Position numbers and translations under genes: made by a program
Origin: Cytobacillus pseudoceanisediminis
Lineage (GTDB): Bacteria > Bacillota > Bacilli > Bacillales > Cytobacillaceae
Direction: 5' to 3'
NCBI RefSeq assembly: GCF_023516215.1
Contig: NZ_CP097349.1
Location: 2,170,001 to 2,234,000, forward strand
DNA length: 64,000 nucleotides
Notes under the pieces: model-generated
Seen by the model: only the letters and a program-made list of their open reading frames with translations
Told to the model about the DNA's origin: nothing
Database searches by the model: none
In this document: in pieces, positions 18,705-32,283 of the stretch
Layout: each line of letters starts with the position of its first letter
Position numbering within the stretch: the stretch's first letter is position 1

Positions 18705-21700
18705 TTAGAATAGTGAAAGCTGATTTTGTTCAGGAAGAGATTCAAGGCAGCCGTGATTATCCAGATACTCGATAATCGTCTTGGACACTTTTCCGCGCTG
18801 CTGCAAATCTTCTTTGGATAGGAATTCTCCTTCTTCCCTTGCTTTAACAATATTGAATGCTGCGTTTGTACCCAATCCTGGAATGGAATTAAACGGCGGT
18901 ATCAAAGAATTTCCATCAATGATAAACTCATTTGCGCTAGAGCGGTATAAGTCCACCTTTTGGAAGTTAAAGCCCCTTTCGTTCATTTCCAAAGCCAGCT
19001 CCATTACAGTTAATAGATTTTTTCTTTCGTAGAAGCATCAAGTCCCTTTGCATTGATTTCTTCGATGCGGGAACGTATCGCCTGGGATCCTTTAACCATG
19101 GCATCAACGTCAAAGTCCTCTGCACGAACAGTGAAGTATGCTGCATAGTAAAGAAGCGGATGGTGCACTTTAAAATATGCAATCCGGACTGCCATTAATA
19201 CGTAGGCTGCCGCATGGGCTTTAGGGAACATGTATTTAATCTTTTTACAGGAATCAATATACCATTCCGGCACTTCATTCTTTCTCATTTCAGCTTCCAT
19301 TTCATCGCTCAGGCCTTTACCCTTACGAACCGATTCCATAATTTTAAAAGCAAAAGCAGGCTCAAGCCCCTGATAGATTAAATAAACCATAATATCATCG
19401 CGGCACCCGATTACTTCACTTAAGTTACAAATATTATTATGGATCAATTCCTGGGCATTCCCGAGCCAAACATCTGTACCATGAGAAAGACCCGAAATCT
19501 GGACAAGTTCTGAGAAAGTGGTCGGCTTTGTATCTTCAAGCATCTGGCGGACAAATCGTGTACCAAATTCCGGTATGCCTAGTGTTCCAGTTTTACACAT
19601 GATTTGCTCTTCTGTCACACCAAGTGATTCCGGCCCGCTAAAAATTTTCATTACTTCAGGATCATCTGTCGGAATCGTTTTTGGATCAATACCGCTAAGA
19701 TCCTGAAGCATCCTTATGACGGTTGGGTCGTCGTGCCCCAGTATATCGAGTTTTAATAGATTATCGTGAATTGAATGGAAGTCAAAATGAGTCGTTTTCC
19801 ATTCAGATGTCCGGTCGTCAGCAGGGAACTGAATAGGCGAAAAATCATAAATATCCATGTAATCCGGCACAACAATAATACCGCCAGGGTGCTGTCCAGT
19901 TGTCCGCTTTACTCCTGTGCAGCCGGAAGCAAGCCTGTCAATTTCGGCACCCCTGATTTGAAGATTATTATCCTGCTGGTATGCTTTGACATAACCATAA
20001 GCTGTTTTGTCTGCCACAGTACCGATTGTTCCTGCACGGTATACATATTCCTCCCCGAATAGCACCTTTGTATAGTTATGTGCCCTCGGCTGGTATTCCC
20101 CCGAAAAGTTCAAGTCAATATCGGGAACCTTATCTCCCTTGAAACCAAGGAACGTTTCGAACGGGATATCATGTCCATCTTTTTTATATTTTGCTCCACA
20201 GTTCGGGCAGTCTTTATCAGGCAGGTCAAAACCGGAGCCAACTGACCCGTCATTGAAAAACTCGGATGTCTTGCATTCCGGGCAAACGTAATGGGGAGGC
20301 AGCGGATTTACTTCAGTTATTTCGGTCATCGTCGCAACAAAAGAGGAGCCGACTGATCCACGGGAACCAACAAGATAGCCATCATCCAGTGATCTTTTTA
20401 CAAGCTTATGTGAGATCAGATAGATAACCGCGAACCCATGCCCGATAATACTCTTAAGTTCTTTTTCAAGGCGGGCTTCAACGATCTCAGGTAGCGGATC
20501 ACCATAGATTTTCCTAGCCATTCCGTAACTCATGCTGCGCATTTCTTCATCTGCGCCTTCAATTTTTGGTGTATACAAATCATCTTTAATCGGCTTAATT
20601 TCTTCAATCATATCCGCTATTCTGTTCGTATTCTCTACCACAATTTCCTTCGCTTTGTCTTTGCCAAGGAATGAAAAAGCATCAAGCATTTCATTAGTAG
20701 TCCTGAAGTGAACATCCGGGAGCTGATGGCGATTCAAAGGATTTGCTCCTCCCTGTGAATTAACAAGGATTTTCCGATAGATTTTATCATTTGGATTCAA
20801 GTAGTGTACATTGCCTGTCGCGACAACCGGCAGATCAAGCTTTTCTCCCAGCTTTACAATATTGCCGATAATCTCTTCCAGCGCTTTTTCATCTCTTACA
20901 AGTTCAAGCTCCAAAAGGTGTGCATAGACAGCTTTCGGGTGCACTTCAAGATAATCGTAGAATTGCGCTGTATCTTCCACTTCATCTGGAGATTTCTGCA
21001 TCATGCCTTCAAAAACTTCGCCTTTGTCACATCCCGATCCAACCAGAATTCCTGCACGATGTTTTTGCAGGACTGACCTCGGAATGCGGGGCACTCTGTA
21101 AAAATATTCAAGATGCGAGATGGATACGAGTTTAAAGATATTTTTCAAGCCTTCTTCTGTCTGAGCAAGCAGGGTGCAGTGCGCTGGTCTTGCACGCTGA
21201 TAGGCATTTCCCTGACCCATATTATCATTGAATTGATCATGATATTCGATCCCTTTTTCATCTGCATGCTTAAGCATCTTAAGAAGCAGATAACCTGTGG
21301 CTTCCGCGTCATATATAGCACGGTGATGCTGGGTGAGTTCAACGTCGAACTTTTTGGCAAGCGTGTTCAGACGATGATTTTTCATGTCCGGATATAGAAA
21401 GCGTGCAAGTTCAAGAGTATCTATTACAGGATTAGACGCTTTGCCTATGCCCATTTTTTTATAGCCTACATTTAGGAAGCCCATGTCGAAGGATGCATTA
21501 TGAGCTACTAAAACAGCATCTCCTGCCCATTCATGGAACTTCTTCAGTACCTCTTCCACTTCCGGTGCATTCTCCACCAGATCATCGGTGATTCCAGTCA
21601 GATTGATCGTTGTTGCCGACAAAGGGTGATGAGGGTTTGCAAAGGATTCAAACCGATCAATGATTTCACCATCATGAATCTTAACCGCGGCAAGCTCAAT

Positions 21701-23014
21701 GATCGTATCATATACAGCTGATAAGCCTGTTGTCTCAACGTCAAATACAACATACGTATCTTCAGTAAGCTTGCGATGCGCATCATTATAGGCAATCGGC
21801 ACACCATCATCCACAAGGTTCGCTTCAATTCCGTATAAGATCTTTATATCATTCTTTTTCCCGGCACCATAGGCTTCAGGGAATGATTGAGCAACAGCAT
21901 GATCAGTAATGGCAATAGCTTTGTGTCCCCACTTTTTCGCCTGTGAAACAAGTGCACTGACAGATGAAACTGCATCCATTTGGCTCATCGGTGTATGAAG
22001 ATGAAGTTCAACCCTTTTTTCTTCAGCAGGTGATGTATCCTGTCTTTGAATAGGTTTAATTTCATTGATATCGTTCCCGATCATTACCAGGTCACGTACA
22101 AATGTATCGTTTTGTATGCTGCCTCGGACCTTTAGCCACATACCTTTTTGCACATGCTGAAATAAAGCAGCATCCTCTTTGTCCCGCGAGAACATTTTTA
22201 CAAGAATGGAGCTGGTATAATCAGTAATTTTGAAAGTTAAGAGTGTCCGGCCGCTGCGGAGTTCTCTCGTTTCAGCAGCAAACACATAGCCTTCAACGGC
22301 TACTCTGCGCTCTTCATCAACTATATCAATCAATTTGCGGTAATCTGCATCATCCTTAATGGTAAGACCGATTGTAAGCGGCCCCTGAGGTGCTGAAGGA
22401 TCTGCTGATTCAGCTTCTGCTTCTTTCTTCTGCATCTCGATTGCTGCCTGGAGACCGCGCTCCTGATCTTCTTTGCGTTTGGCCTCCATGAATTTTTCAT
22501 ATTCTTCATTGGATCCTTCAGAAGATACTTCTGTATCAACTGTTAAGGCCGGAAAGCCAAAAACTTGAAAAACATCTGAAATAGTGCCGGCATACTTTTT
22601 CTTGATAGACAATCCTTCCAATTCATTTCGGACCTTAATGATAAGTTTGTTGCCCTGAACAGAAGGAACCTGTTCATTCAGAAGCTTTATGAGCGGGGGC
22701 GCCATGCCATCCATTTCTTTGATGCAGTTGTGCCAGTATTCAAGAACAAGCTGTTCAGTAAAATCCTGATTTTTCACAGATATGCTGTAGGAAATTTCTG
22801 CAATATGGGAAAATGTCTTTTCCAGCTGATCTGTGAAGCGGCTATATACACTGCAAGGCACAATCTTTGGAAAAGCAAAATAAAAATGCCATTTCCGTGA
22901 CTGTCTTTCGACTATGACCCTTTCGATCTGGGCATCATGAAAGTGCTGCACAAAGGCATCTTCAGTTAGCTGCATCTGCTGGAGCAAGAGCTGAAATCTA
23001 GAAGGTTCGCTCAT
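18705..23014 (-). CDS. polC: DNA polymerase III PolC-type alpha subunit (one apparent frameshift)
   Basis: Replicative polymerase of Gram-positives. Domains in order: N-terminal and OB region, PHP part ([11 protein letters not shown]), 3'-5' exonuclease ([14 protein letters not shown]), PHP remainder, a zinc motif (CPECK...CPNCG) and the polymerase core with [12 protein letters not shown]. The frame stops at 19010 after [10 protein letters not shown] and resumes as the last 99 residues ([11 protein letters not shown]... to NQLSLF). Adding one A to the six-base run at 19018-19023 rejoins them as about 1436 residues, the family length. The gene is essential, so I treat the shift as a sequence error. 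Start ATG 23014 (MSEPSRF) is preferred over 23029. Confidence 0.95.
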
Positions 23015-23090
23015 CTTTCTCTCTCCCATCTAATAAACTTGGTTTCTATGTTTTACACTTTTGTTATAATCCTTGTTTTAATTCAATATT

Positions 23091-23281
23091 CTGCCCGTTG
23101 ATTTCATCACGTGGCACTTGTTTCCCGCGGGGAGGAACAGGGCTCCTCGGCTCCGCCTGTGGGGTCTCCCACTCCCTCTCCTGCCGCAGGACTTTGAATA
23201 ATCATCCTGACTTAGCACCGCACGAAGAAAATGCGAAAGCATTTTCGAGGATCAAGTACCCTCCACTCCAATCAACTCAGC
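23091..23281 (-). repeat. Dispersed repeat type B, copy 2 (proS-polC spacer, long form)
   Basis: Shares both ends with the copy at 18401-18500: GCTGAGTTGATTGGAG at one side and AAATCAACGGGCAG with AATATTG at the other. The middle is expanded and includes a perfect hairpin at 23227-23246 (GAAAATGC/GCATTTTC). It is GC-rich and makes up most of the 440-bp space between proS and polC. No open frame of note. Confidence 0.65.
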
Positions 23282-23389
23282 ATTAGAAATATTGTTATAA
23301 TGTTAGAAAACTGAAAATAAATAAGCACCGCCATATTTAGAAATGGACAGACGGACTTAATTATAACATATCGAATCAGATAGTGAATG

Positions 23390-23422
23390 AAAAAACGGAT
23401 TCCATTTTGGAACCCGTTTTTT
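23390..23422 (-). terminator. Intrinsic terminator after proS
   Basis: Stem of about ten bases (ACGGGTTCCA/TGGAATCCGT, one G-U pair) with a three-base loop, flanked by A and T runs; on the minus strand it ends in CGTTTTTTC. It lies 33 bp after the proS stop. Between it and the type B repeat (23282-23389) I see only AT-rich sequence. Confidence 0.82.
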
Positions 23423-23454
23423 CGTCTAAATCAAAATGAACACTGCCCATATTT

Positions 23455-25157
<1,703 letters not shown>

Positions 25158-25207
25158 TTATTTGCACCTCAATTAAAAATATGTAATGAATCTGCTTCCT
25201 CAACAAA

Positions 25208-25272
25208 AGAAGGGTCTCCCGGTCTTCAGAAAAAGCTAATAGCTTCCTAAAGACCAGAGCCCTCATCCTTCT
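25208..25272. repeat. Imperfect long inverted repeat between rseP and proS
   Basis: Nested pairs AGAAGG/CCTTCT (outer), GGTCTTCAG/CTAAAGACC (middle, one mismatch) and AAGCT/AGCTT (inner). Together they can form one long interrupted hairpin in the 139-bp spacer. On the minus strand it precedes TTCTTTTG. It may act as an rseP terminator or as a regulatory leader of proS. I see no T-box specifier loop or T-box sequence. Confidence 0.5.
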
Positions 25273-25296
25273 TCTGCATGCAGCTCTGCTAAGTTT

Positions 25297-26558
25297 TTAC
25301 AGGAAAAATCTCTGAATATCATTCCAAGTGACCACGAGCATTAATAGCATTAAAAGGGCAAACCCAATAAAGTGGACCATTCCCTCTTTATGGCGGTCAA
25401 TTGGCTTCCCTCTTACAGCTTCAACAGCAAAGAACATTAATCTTCCGCCATCGAGAGCCGGAATTGGAAGCAGGTTCATAATTCCCAGATTTATGCTTAG
25501 GATACCTGCCCATTTCATTAAGTAATAGATACCTGATTTGGCTACTGTATCTGTTGAAACATAGATACCTACCGGGCCTGATAATGCATCAATTGAGAAC
25601 TGTCCAGTGACAAGCTTGCCTAGCATGACAAAAATCTCTTTAGTCCAGAAATAGGTTTCCTTAGCTCCATAGGTAATGGCCTTTAAAGGTGATTTCTCCA
25701 TTGGACTATATACTCCAATGATTCCAATCTTTTCGCCTTCAACATCCTGAACCTTCGGAGTAACCGGTATTGTATGTTCCTGGCCGTTTCTTTCCACCAA
25801 AAACTCCAATTCTTCACTTGGGTTTTGTCTAATGATTTCTACTACATCTGACCAGCTTGAAATTTCTGCTCCATCGACACTTTGAACCAAATCGCCTTCC
25901 TTAAGCCCAGCTTCATAAGCTGCACCATCAGGGGTCAGCTTGCCTAGTGCAGGTTCATTAGTCGGAATACCCTGCAATAAGGCTATTAGTACAAAAACAA
26001 TAAAAGCCAGAACAAAATTCATCATCGGGCCTGCGAAAATCGCCATTGTTCTCTGGCCCAATGTCTTTGATGCAAATTGACGGTCATACGGGGCAATGAG
26101 CGTCTCTGTTCCATCCTCAACCAGCACAGCTGAACGGCTGATTTTAAAAACTTGGATTGACTCTTCCTCTTCACCCTCAACATACCCTTTTATTTCAAGG
26201 GCATGCTCAATGTCAGCATCTTCAACTTCAACTATTCTTGCATCTGGATATTTATCCTTATTGTTTAAAATAATTTTGCTTACTTCCTCGTTATCATCAA
26301 GGATCAGGCCGATGCGGTAGCCAGGTTTAATTTCCACCATCTCGGGATCTTCACCGGCCATGCGCACAAACCCGCCTATTGGCAATAGACGAATCGTATA
26401 AACTGTTTCATCTTTTTTAAAGGAAAACACTTTAGGGCCGAATCCAATAGCGAATTCGCGGCAGAGAATTCCTGCTCTTTTGCAAAAATTAAGTGTCCCA
26501 GTTCATGGAAAAATACCAGTGCCCCGAAAATAACAATAAAGGCTATTACTGTACTCAA
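25297..26558 (-). CDS. rseP: Site-2 zinc metalloprotease RseP/RasP (one apparent frameshift)
   Basis: Intramembrane protease that cleaves anti-sigma factors (RsiW in B. subtilis) and other membrane substrates. The start is TTG 26558 after AAGGTGG. The active-site HELGH lies in the first membrane segment (VFFHELGHLIFAK). The frame then breaks; one A added to the run at 26478-26481 connects it to the remaining protein, with a PDZ domain (about 180-270) and the second metal ligand in LLPIPALDGGR. The restored length is about 420 residues, as in B. subtilis. Confidence 0.94.
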
Positions 26559-26584
26559 GTTTTAACCACCTTTTTTTAGAGGTT

Positions 26585-26633
26585 GTTCAAATGTGCTGGT
26601 GAGTGTTAATAAATTTATTGCAGCCATTTGAAC
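26585..26633. repeat. Inverted repeat between dxr and rseP
   Basis: GTTCAAATG at 26585-26593 and CATTTGAAC at 26625-26633 form a perfect nine-base stem with a 31-base loop. On the minus strand it begins just past the dxr stop codon. There is no uridine run of the sort a terminator needs. Confidence 0.45.
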
Positions 26634-26639
26634 GCAAGC

Positions 26640-27780
26640 TTATAGAAGCGAGTTAACATATTTCCTCGTTTCCAAATCTGTTGCCTGGATCTCATCAAGA
26701 CTTGGATTTGAGATAATATTATGGCTGGCCAGTGCTCTTTCGATGAAATCTTCTATTTGCAGGAAGGTAATCTTTCCATCTAAGAATGCAGCAACAGCAG
26801 CTTCATTTGCAGCATTTAATACAGCTGGCATTGATCCGCCAGCTTTTCCGGCTTCATAGGCAAACTTCAGGCAGCGAAAGCGCTCAAAGTCCATTTCTGC
26901 AAAATGGAGCTTGCCAATTTCAGCAAGATTCAGCCGGTTTGCTGTTCGGAGCGGGAGCCTGTCAGGATAAGTTAAAGCATACTGAATCGGTACTCTCATA
27001 TCCGGGGTGCCAAGCTGTGCGATTACACTGCTGTCATGAAATTCAACCATGGAATGGATAATACTTTCTTTATGAAGAAGGACGTCAATTTTACTGTAAT
27101 CCATGGAGAAAAGCCAATGTGCTTCAATTACTTCAAGTCCCTTATTCATCATGGTAGCAGAATCGATGGTGATTTTTGCTCCCATTGACCAATTCGGATG
27201 ATTAAGTGCCTCTTCAACTGTCACATTTTCTAATTCCTTGCGTGAGCGGTCTCTGAAGCTTCCTCCAGAAGCTGTCAAAATGAGCCTTTCAATATTTTTC
27301 TCTTTTTCCCCCTGAAGGGATTGAAAAATAGCCGAATGTTCACTGTCTACAGGAAGAAGCATAACACCGTTTCGCTTTGCTGCTTCCATGACCAGATGGC
27401 CGGCAGTCACAAGGGTTTCCTTATTTGCGATGGCGATTGTCTTTTTTCCTCAATCGCCTGCAATGTGGAATCAAGTCCTACGCTGCCTAAAACTGCATTA
27501 ACCAGTATTTCAGATTTTGGATAAACAGCTACTTCTATCAAACCTTCATGTCCATATGTAAATGTTATGCCGGGAAACTCAGCTTTAAGAATATCTGCAG
27601 AACTTTTTCTGATAGTGAGACAAGTTCCGGCTGAAAGTCAGAGATAATTTTCCGGGCAAGGTCTATATTTCTGCCTGCAGACATGGCTGCTAGCTTAAAT
27701 TCTTCTGGGTGTTCCTTAATGATATCAAGGGTCTGTGTCCCAATCGACCCTGTTGCACCCATTAAACTGATATGTTTCAT
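26640..27780 (-). CDS. dxr: 1-deoxy-D-xylulose 5-phosphate reductoisomerase (two apparent frameshifts)
   Basis: Makes 2-C-methylerythritol 4-phosphate in the non-mevalonate isoprenoid pathway, feeding the undecaprenyl carrier made by UppS upstream. The N-terminus has the NADPH motif [13 protein letters not shown]. Two one-base deletions, at runs 27604-27608 and 27442-27447, split it; the middle ([22 protein letters not shown]) reads in a second frame. The final part has [13 protein letters not shown] and [17 protein letters not shown], the substrate and metal site. The restored length is about 380 residues. ATG 27780 follows AGGAGGAG. Confidence 0.94.
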
Positions 27781-27793
27781 AGTCTCCTCCTAA

Positions 27794-27870
27794 AAGAAAA
27801 GCGGAAGCGCCTTGCCCACCTCCGAATATTGGTTTGACACCATTAGGGGGCAGGCGCTGGAGCTAGACAG
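27794..27870 (-). repeat. Dispersed repeat type A, copy 2 (cdsA-dxr spacer)
   Basis: Plus strand reads AAGAAAAGCGGAAGCGCCTTG at one end and AGGCGCTGGAGCTAGACAG at the other, inverted relative to copy 1. The arms AGCGCCT/AGGCGCT pair, making a hairpin with a variable loop. It fills the 132 bp between cdsA and dxr, ending about 14 bases before the dxr start. Confidence 0.72.
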
Positions 27871-27912
27871 TTATCTATTAATCAAATGCGGACTGCTCCC
27901 TGGCCACCAGCT

Positions 27913-28707
27913 TTAGAGCAAGTGAAAAAAGTGCAGCAATGGCAGGACGAATAATAAGCTGTCAAAGCGGTCCAGAATTCCGCCATGGCCAGGCAGAATA
28001 TTTCCTGAGTCTTTTACATTATAATGACGCTTTAATGCTGATTCCACTAAATCCCCTATTTGCCCGAACACTGACAAGATTGCTGTAATCACTAATAATC
28101 CCAGCATGGACTCATCAATATCTGTGAAGATAATAAATAATACCGCAACGGCAAGAGCACAGACCACACCACCAAGTGACCCTTCCACAGTCTTATTCGG
28201 GCTGATTTCAGGCCAAAGCTTCTTCTTTCCCATTGCTTTTCCTATAAAGTAGGCACCTGAATCTGTTGCCCAAATAAGAAATAATGCAAAAAAGAGATAT
28301 GTCAAACCCTGATCTGCGAAGCGGGTCTCAATAAAATAGAAAAACCCAATGCCAACATATAAAGTAGACATAATCGAAAAAGCCACATCATCAAAAGTAA
28401 ATTTATTTTTTGTTGCAACAGTATACGTTAGGAAAAGAAGCACCCCAAAAAGAGCTACCTCAATTTTTGTATAATTCAAATCATCCAGGATTGACTGAAA
28501 TTCTTTAGGCAATAGGAAAACCCACAATAATAGTAAAGAAATAATGCCTGGAATCGAGAATAAACTTAAATTTCTCATTTTCAATAGTTCATATAGTGCA
28601 ATGGATGCCAGCAAGTATGCCAGGATGATTATAGGCATGCCTCCAAAGATAATGACTGGCAGGAGGACTGCACCGAATATAATTGCTGTGATAATACGCT
28701 GCTTCAT
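27913..28707 (-). CDS. cdsA: Phosphatidate cytidylyltransferase
   Basis: Integral membrane enzyme making CDP-diacylglycerol, the precursor of phosphatidylglycerol and phosphatidylethanolamine. The 264-residue protein has about seven hydrophobic segments. The family signature appears in WATDSGAYFIGKAMGKKK and ISPNKTVEGSLGG (about 165-200), and GDLVESALKR followed by KDSGNILPGHGGILDRFDS marks the C-terminal active-site region. It follows uppS by 17 bp. Confidence 0.95.
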   Translation of the reverse strand: MKQRIITAIIFGAVLLPVIIFGGMPIIILAYLLASIALYELLKMRNLSLFSIPGIISLLLLWVFLLPKEFQSILDDLNYTKIEVALFGVLLFLTYTVATKNKFTFDDVAFSIMSTLYVGIGFFYFIETRFADQGLTYLFFALFLIWATDSGAYFIGKAMGKKKLWPEISPNKTVEGSLGGVVCALAVAVLFIIFTDIDESMLGLLVITAILSVFGQIGDLVESALKRHYNVKDSGNILPGHGGILDRFDSLLFVLPLLHFFHLL

Positions 28708-28724
28708 TCAATTTTTCAACACCT

Positions 28725-29504
28725 TTATTGTACTCCCCCAAAACGCCTTTGGCGGCTTTGGAATACTTCGATTGCTTCGAGCATTTGCTCTTCATTGAAA
28801 TCCGGCCACAATACATCTGTAAACCAGAATTCCGTATACGCAAGCTGCCAAAGCATAAAATTGCTTAATCTGATTTCACCGCTTGTACGAATCAGCAGAT
28901 CAGGATCCTGCAGTCCGCCCGTCATGAGGTAGGATGAGAATTTTTCTTCATTCAATTCATTTTCATCCATTATACCACTTTTGCAATCATTTAAGACATG
29001 CTTGACGGCTTCGAGTATTTCGGCTCTGCTTCCATAATTAAGTGCAAAGTTCAACACTAGGCCTGTGTTATTTTTTGTCTCTTCCATCGCTTTGGAAACT
29101 GCATTTCGGGTATGGGCAGGCAGGTGGTCAAAATAACCAATCATTCTTACTTGCACATTCTCTTCTACCAGCTCTGGCAGGAAAGTTCCCAGAAATTCCT
29201 CAGGCAGTTTCATAAGAAAGTCCACTTCCATTTTAGGCCTTTTCCAATTTTCAGTAGAGAATGCATATAGAGTTAAGGTCTTTACTCCAATATCGCTTGC
29301 AAATCTGGTAATTTTTCGGACAACTTTCATTCCCTCATGATGGCCGGCAACTCTTGGAAGAGCTCTTTTCTTCGCCCATCTTCCATTTCCATCCATAATG
29401 ATGGCAACATGCTCAGGGATTTGCAATTCTTTTATTTTTTCAACTCTCTCTCGGAGATCGGAAGAACTGTTTTGGGACTTCCATAACTTCATTTTATCAA
29501 ACAT
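28725..29504 (-). CDS. uppS: Undecaprenyl diphosphate synthase (cis-prenyltransferase)
   Basis: Elongates farnesyl diphosphate to the C55 carrier used in wall polymer synthesis. The 259-residue protein contains IIMDGNGRWAKKR with the catalytic aspartate at residue 38, and the C-terminal DPDLLIRTSGEIRLSNFMLWQ pattern in two parts. ATG 29504 follows an AAGGAGC site. The 350 bp upstream contain the frr terminator and an AT-rich stretch, so uppS may start a new transcript with cdsA, dxr and rseP. Confidence 0.97.
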   Translation of the reverse strand: MFDKMKLWKSQNSSSDLRERVEKIKELQIPEHVAIIMDGNGRWAKKRALPRVAGHHEGMKVVRKITRFASDIGVKTLTLYAFSTENWKRPKMEVDFLMKLPEEFLGTFLPELVEENVQVRMIGYFDHLPAHTRNAVSKAMEETKNNTGLVLNFALNYGSRAEILEAVKHVLNDCKSGIMDENELNEEKFSSYLMTGGLQDPDLLIRTSGEIRLSNFMLWQLAYTEFWFTDVLWPDFNEEQMLEAIEVFQSRQRRFGGVQ

Positions 29505-29811
29505 AAGTCTGCTCCTTTAAAATAGGTTAATCCTCCGATAAAAGATAAGTGAAACTTCAATCAGCAGGGGCTTGATCCCGGATGATTGATAGCTGATATT
29601 CATTCATAGTATCTTTTAGAGATTATTCTAATGGTAAATTATGATATTGCCTCTTTCCGCATGATAATATCATACCAAAAATAAAAAAATATATCTCTAT
29701 AAAAGAGTATGTTACCAGAAACTAAATTCAGGATAGGAATACTGGCTTCTATACATATTCCAGCGAAGTCAGCATGCAAATACACAAACTGATTATGTAG
29801 CTCCCAAAGAG
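29505..29811. other. Non-coding AT-rich spacer between frr and uppS
   Basis: About 300 bp with no gene. The stretch 29640-29710 is very AT-rich and has several TATAAT-like strings on the minus strand (for example near 29672), so a uppS promoter is likely. I could not find a pair of boxes at proper spacing that I would defend. Confidence 0.4.
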
Positions 29812-29840
29812 TAAAAGAACCCCCTATTGATAGAGGGTTC
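29812..29840 (-). terminator. Intrinsic terminator after frr
   Basis: Stem of about 11 bases (GAACCCTCTAT/ATAGGGGGTTC, one G-U pair) with a two-base apex, then TTTTAC on the minus strand. It is 14 bp past the frr stop. Confidence 0.85.
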
Positions 29841-29854
29841 TCAGTATAGAGTCA

Positions 29855-30411
29855 TTAGACTGCAAGAATTTCTTTTTCTTTTTCTTTTGTTAATTCGTCA
29901 ATCTTACTGATGTGATCATCAGTAAGTTTTTGAATGTCATCAGAAAAACCGCGAAGATCATCTTCTGTGATATCTCCATTTTTTTCAAGCTTTTTAAGGT
30001 CATCATTGGCATCGCGGCGAACATTGCGGATAGCAACTTTTGCGTCTTCCGATTCTTTTTTGACAACCTTCACGAGGTCTTTGCGGCGTTCCTCAGTAAG
30101 CTGAGGAATAGCCAGTCTGATAACACTGCCGTCATTAGACGGATTTAAGCCGATATCAGATTTAAGGATGGCTTTTTCAATTTCTCCAAGAATGGATTTG
30201 TCATAAGGAGTAATGACTAAAAGGCGCGCTTCTGGAGCAGATACCCCGGCTAGCTGATTTACAGGAGTCGGTGCACCATAGTAATCAACAGTAATGCGAT
30301 CAAGCAATGAAGCATTTGCTTTACCTGCTCGGATGCTCGCAAGCTCCCTTGTATAAGCTGAAATTGCTTTAGTCATTCTTTCTTTTGCATCTGCAATAAC
30401 TTGTTTTGGCA

Positions 30412-30412
<1 letters not shown>
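29855..30412 (-). CDS. frr: Ribosome recycling factor
   Basis: With EF-G, splits the post-termination ribosome. The 185-residue protein has the family motifs [22 protein letters not shown] (split by a few changes), LVITPYDKS and [18 protein letters not shown]. It is at the standard length. The stop codon of pyrH and the start of frr abut at 30412, indicating co-translation. Confidence 0.97.
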
Positions 30413-31164
<752 letters not shown>

Positions 31165-31195
31165 TCACCATTGCTTTTTAATTTTATCTCATTCT

Positions 31196-31225
31196 TGAAA
31201 AACAGGGAACACAAAGTGTTCCCTG
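31196..31225 (-). terminator. Intrinsic terminator between tsf and pyrH
   Basis: Perfect ten-base stem (CAGGGAACAC/GTGTTCCCTG) with a three-base loop, followed on the minus strand by TTTTTC. It lies 31 bp after the tsf stop. Confidence 0.88.
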
Positions 31226-31256
31226 AATCATAGCTGAATTAATTAATATTAAAAAA

Positions 31257-32138
31257 TTACTTCTTAACTTGGTTCATTACTTCTTCAGCGAAGTTGTCTT
31301 CACGCTTTTCAATACCTTCTCCAACTTCGTAGCGAACGAACTCACGGATTTTTCCGCCTTTAGATTCAACGAATTTCCCTACTTTTTGATCAGGGTTTTT
31401 AACAAAAGCCTGGTCATTTACGCAAACATCTTCGAAATATTTGCCAAGGCGTCCTTCTACCATCTTAGCAACGATGTTCTCAGGCTTGCCTTCGTTAAGA
31501 GCTTGCTGAGTCAATACTTGACGCTCGCGCTCTACTTCGTCCTGTGATACTTCATCACGAGATACATATTTTGGGTTTAGGGCAGCAATATGCATTGCAA
31601 CATCTTTCGCTGCATCCTCGTCAGTTGTTCCTTCAAGAACTGTTAGCACACCAATGCGTCCGCCCATGTGAAGGTACGCACCGAAAGCATCGCTGTCAGT
31701 TTTTGTTTTGATTTCGAAGCGGCGAAGAGAAAGCTTTTCTCCGATTTTAGCAATCGCACTGTTGATGTGAGATTCTAATGTTGCACCGTTAGCCATTGTC
31801 TGGCCAGCTGCTTCTTCAACAGAAGCAGGCTTTACAGAAAGCAAATGCTCTGCGATTTCTTTAACAAGAGTTTGGAACCCTTCGTTTTTGGCAACGAAAT
31901 CTGTTTCAGAGTTTACTTCAAGGATAACAGCTTCGTTTCCGTCTACTTTAACAGAAGTAAGACCTTCTGCAGCAATACGGTCACCTTTCTTAGCAGCTTT
32001 AGCGATTCCTTTTTCACGAAGGAAGTCGATTGCTTTTTCCATATCACCTTCAGTTTCCTGAAGTGCTTTTTTGCAGTCCATCATGCCTGCGCCTGTTTTT
32101 TCACGAAGTTCTTTAACCATTTGAGCAGTAATTGCCAT
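31257..32138 (-). CDS. tsf: Elongation factor Ts
   Basis: Guanine nucleotide exchange factor for EF-Tu. The 293-residue protein starts [26 protein letters not shown] in the usual manner and has the EF-Tu contact motif [13 protein letters not shown] near residue 75. The C-terminal part has [15 protein letters not shown] residues ([19 protein letters not shown]). It is separated from rpsB by 187 bp containing a terminator and a short type A repeat. Confidence 0.97.
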   Translation of the reverse strand: MAITAQMVKELREKTGAGMMDCKKALQETEGDMEKAIDFLREKGIAKAAKKGDRIAAEGLTSVKVDGNEAVILEVNSETDFVAKNEGFQTLVKEIAEHLLSVKPASVEEAAGQTMANGATLESHINSAIAKIGEKLSLRRFEIKTKTDSDAFGAYLHMGGRIGVLTVLEGTTDEDAAKDVAMHIAALNPKYVSRDEVSQDEVERERQVLTQQALNEGKPENIVAKMVEGRLGKYFEDVCVNDQAFVKNPDQKVGKFVESKGGKIREFVRYEVGEGIEKREDNFAEEVMNQVKK

Positions 32139-32220
32139 TATGAGATCCTCCTTAATGAGTTATGTAATAATATCTTTACCATTTATAGCTGTATGGAAAA
32201 CTAAACTTTGCCTTTTCTTT

Positions 32221-32258
32221 AAAAAGGTGATAAAGGGTGCTCCCTCTTATCACCTTCT
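32221..32258 (-). terminator. Terminator-like hairpin between rpsB and tsf
   Basis: AAGGTGATAA with TTATCACCTT (32224-32233 and 32247-32256) forms a long stem extended by AGGG/CCCT with one bulged base. On the minus strand it is followed by TTTTTAAAG. It may limit rpsB to tsf read-through or process the transcript. Confidence 0.7.
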
Positions 32259-32283
32259 TTTAAATCAAGAAAAAGCACCTTAG

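Noticed and set aside
25158..25296. T-box riboswitch before proS
   Set aside because: The spacer is only 139 bp and lacks the conserved T-box sequence and a specifier loop.
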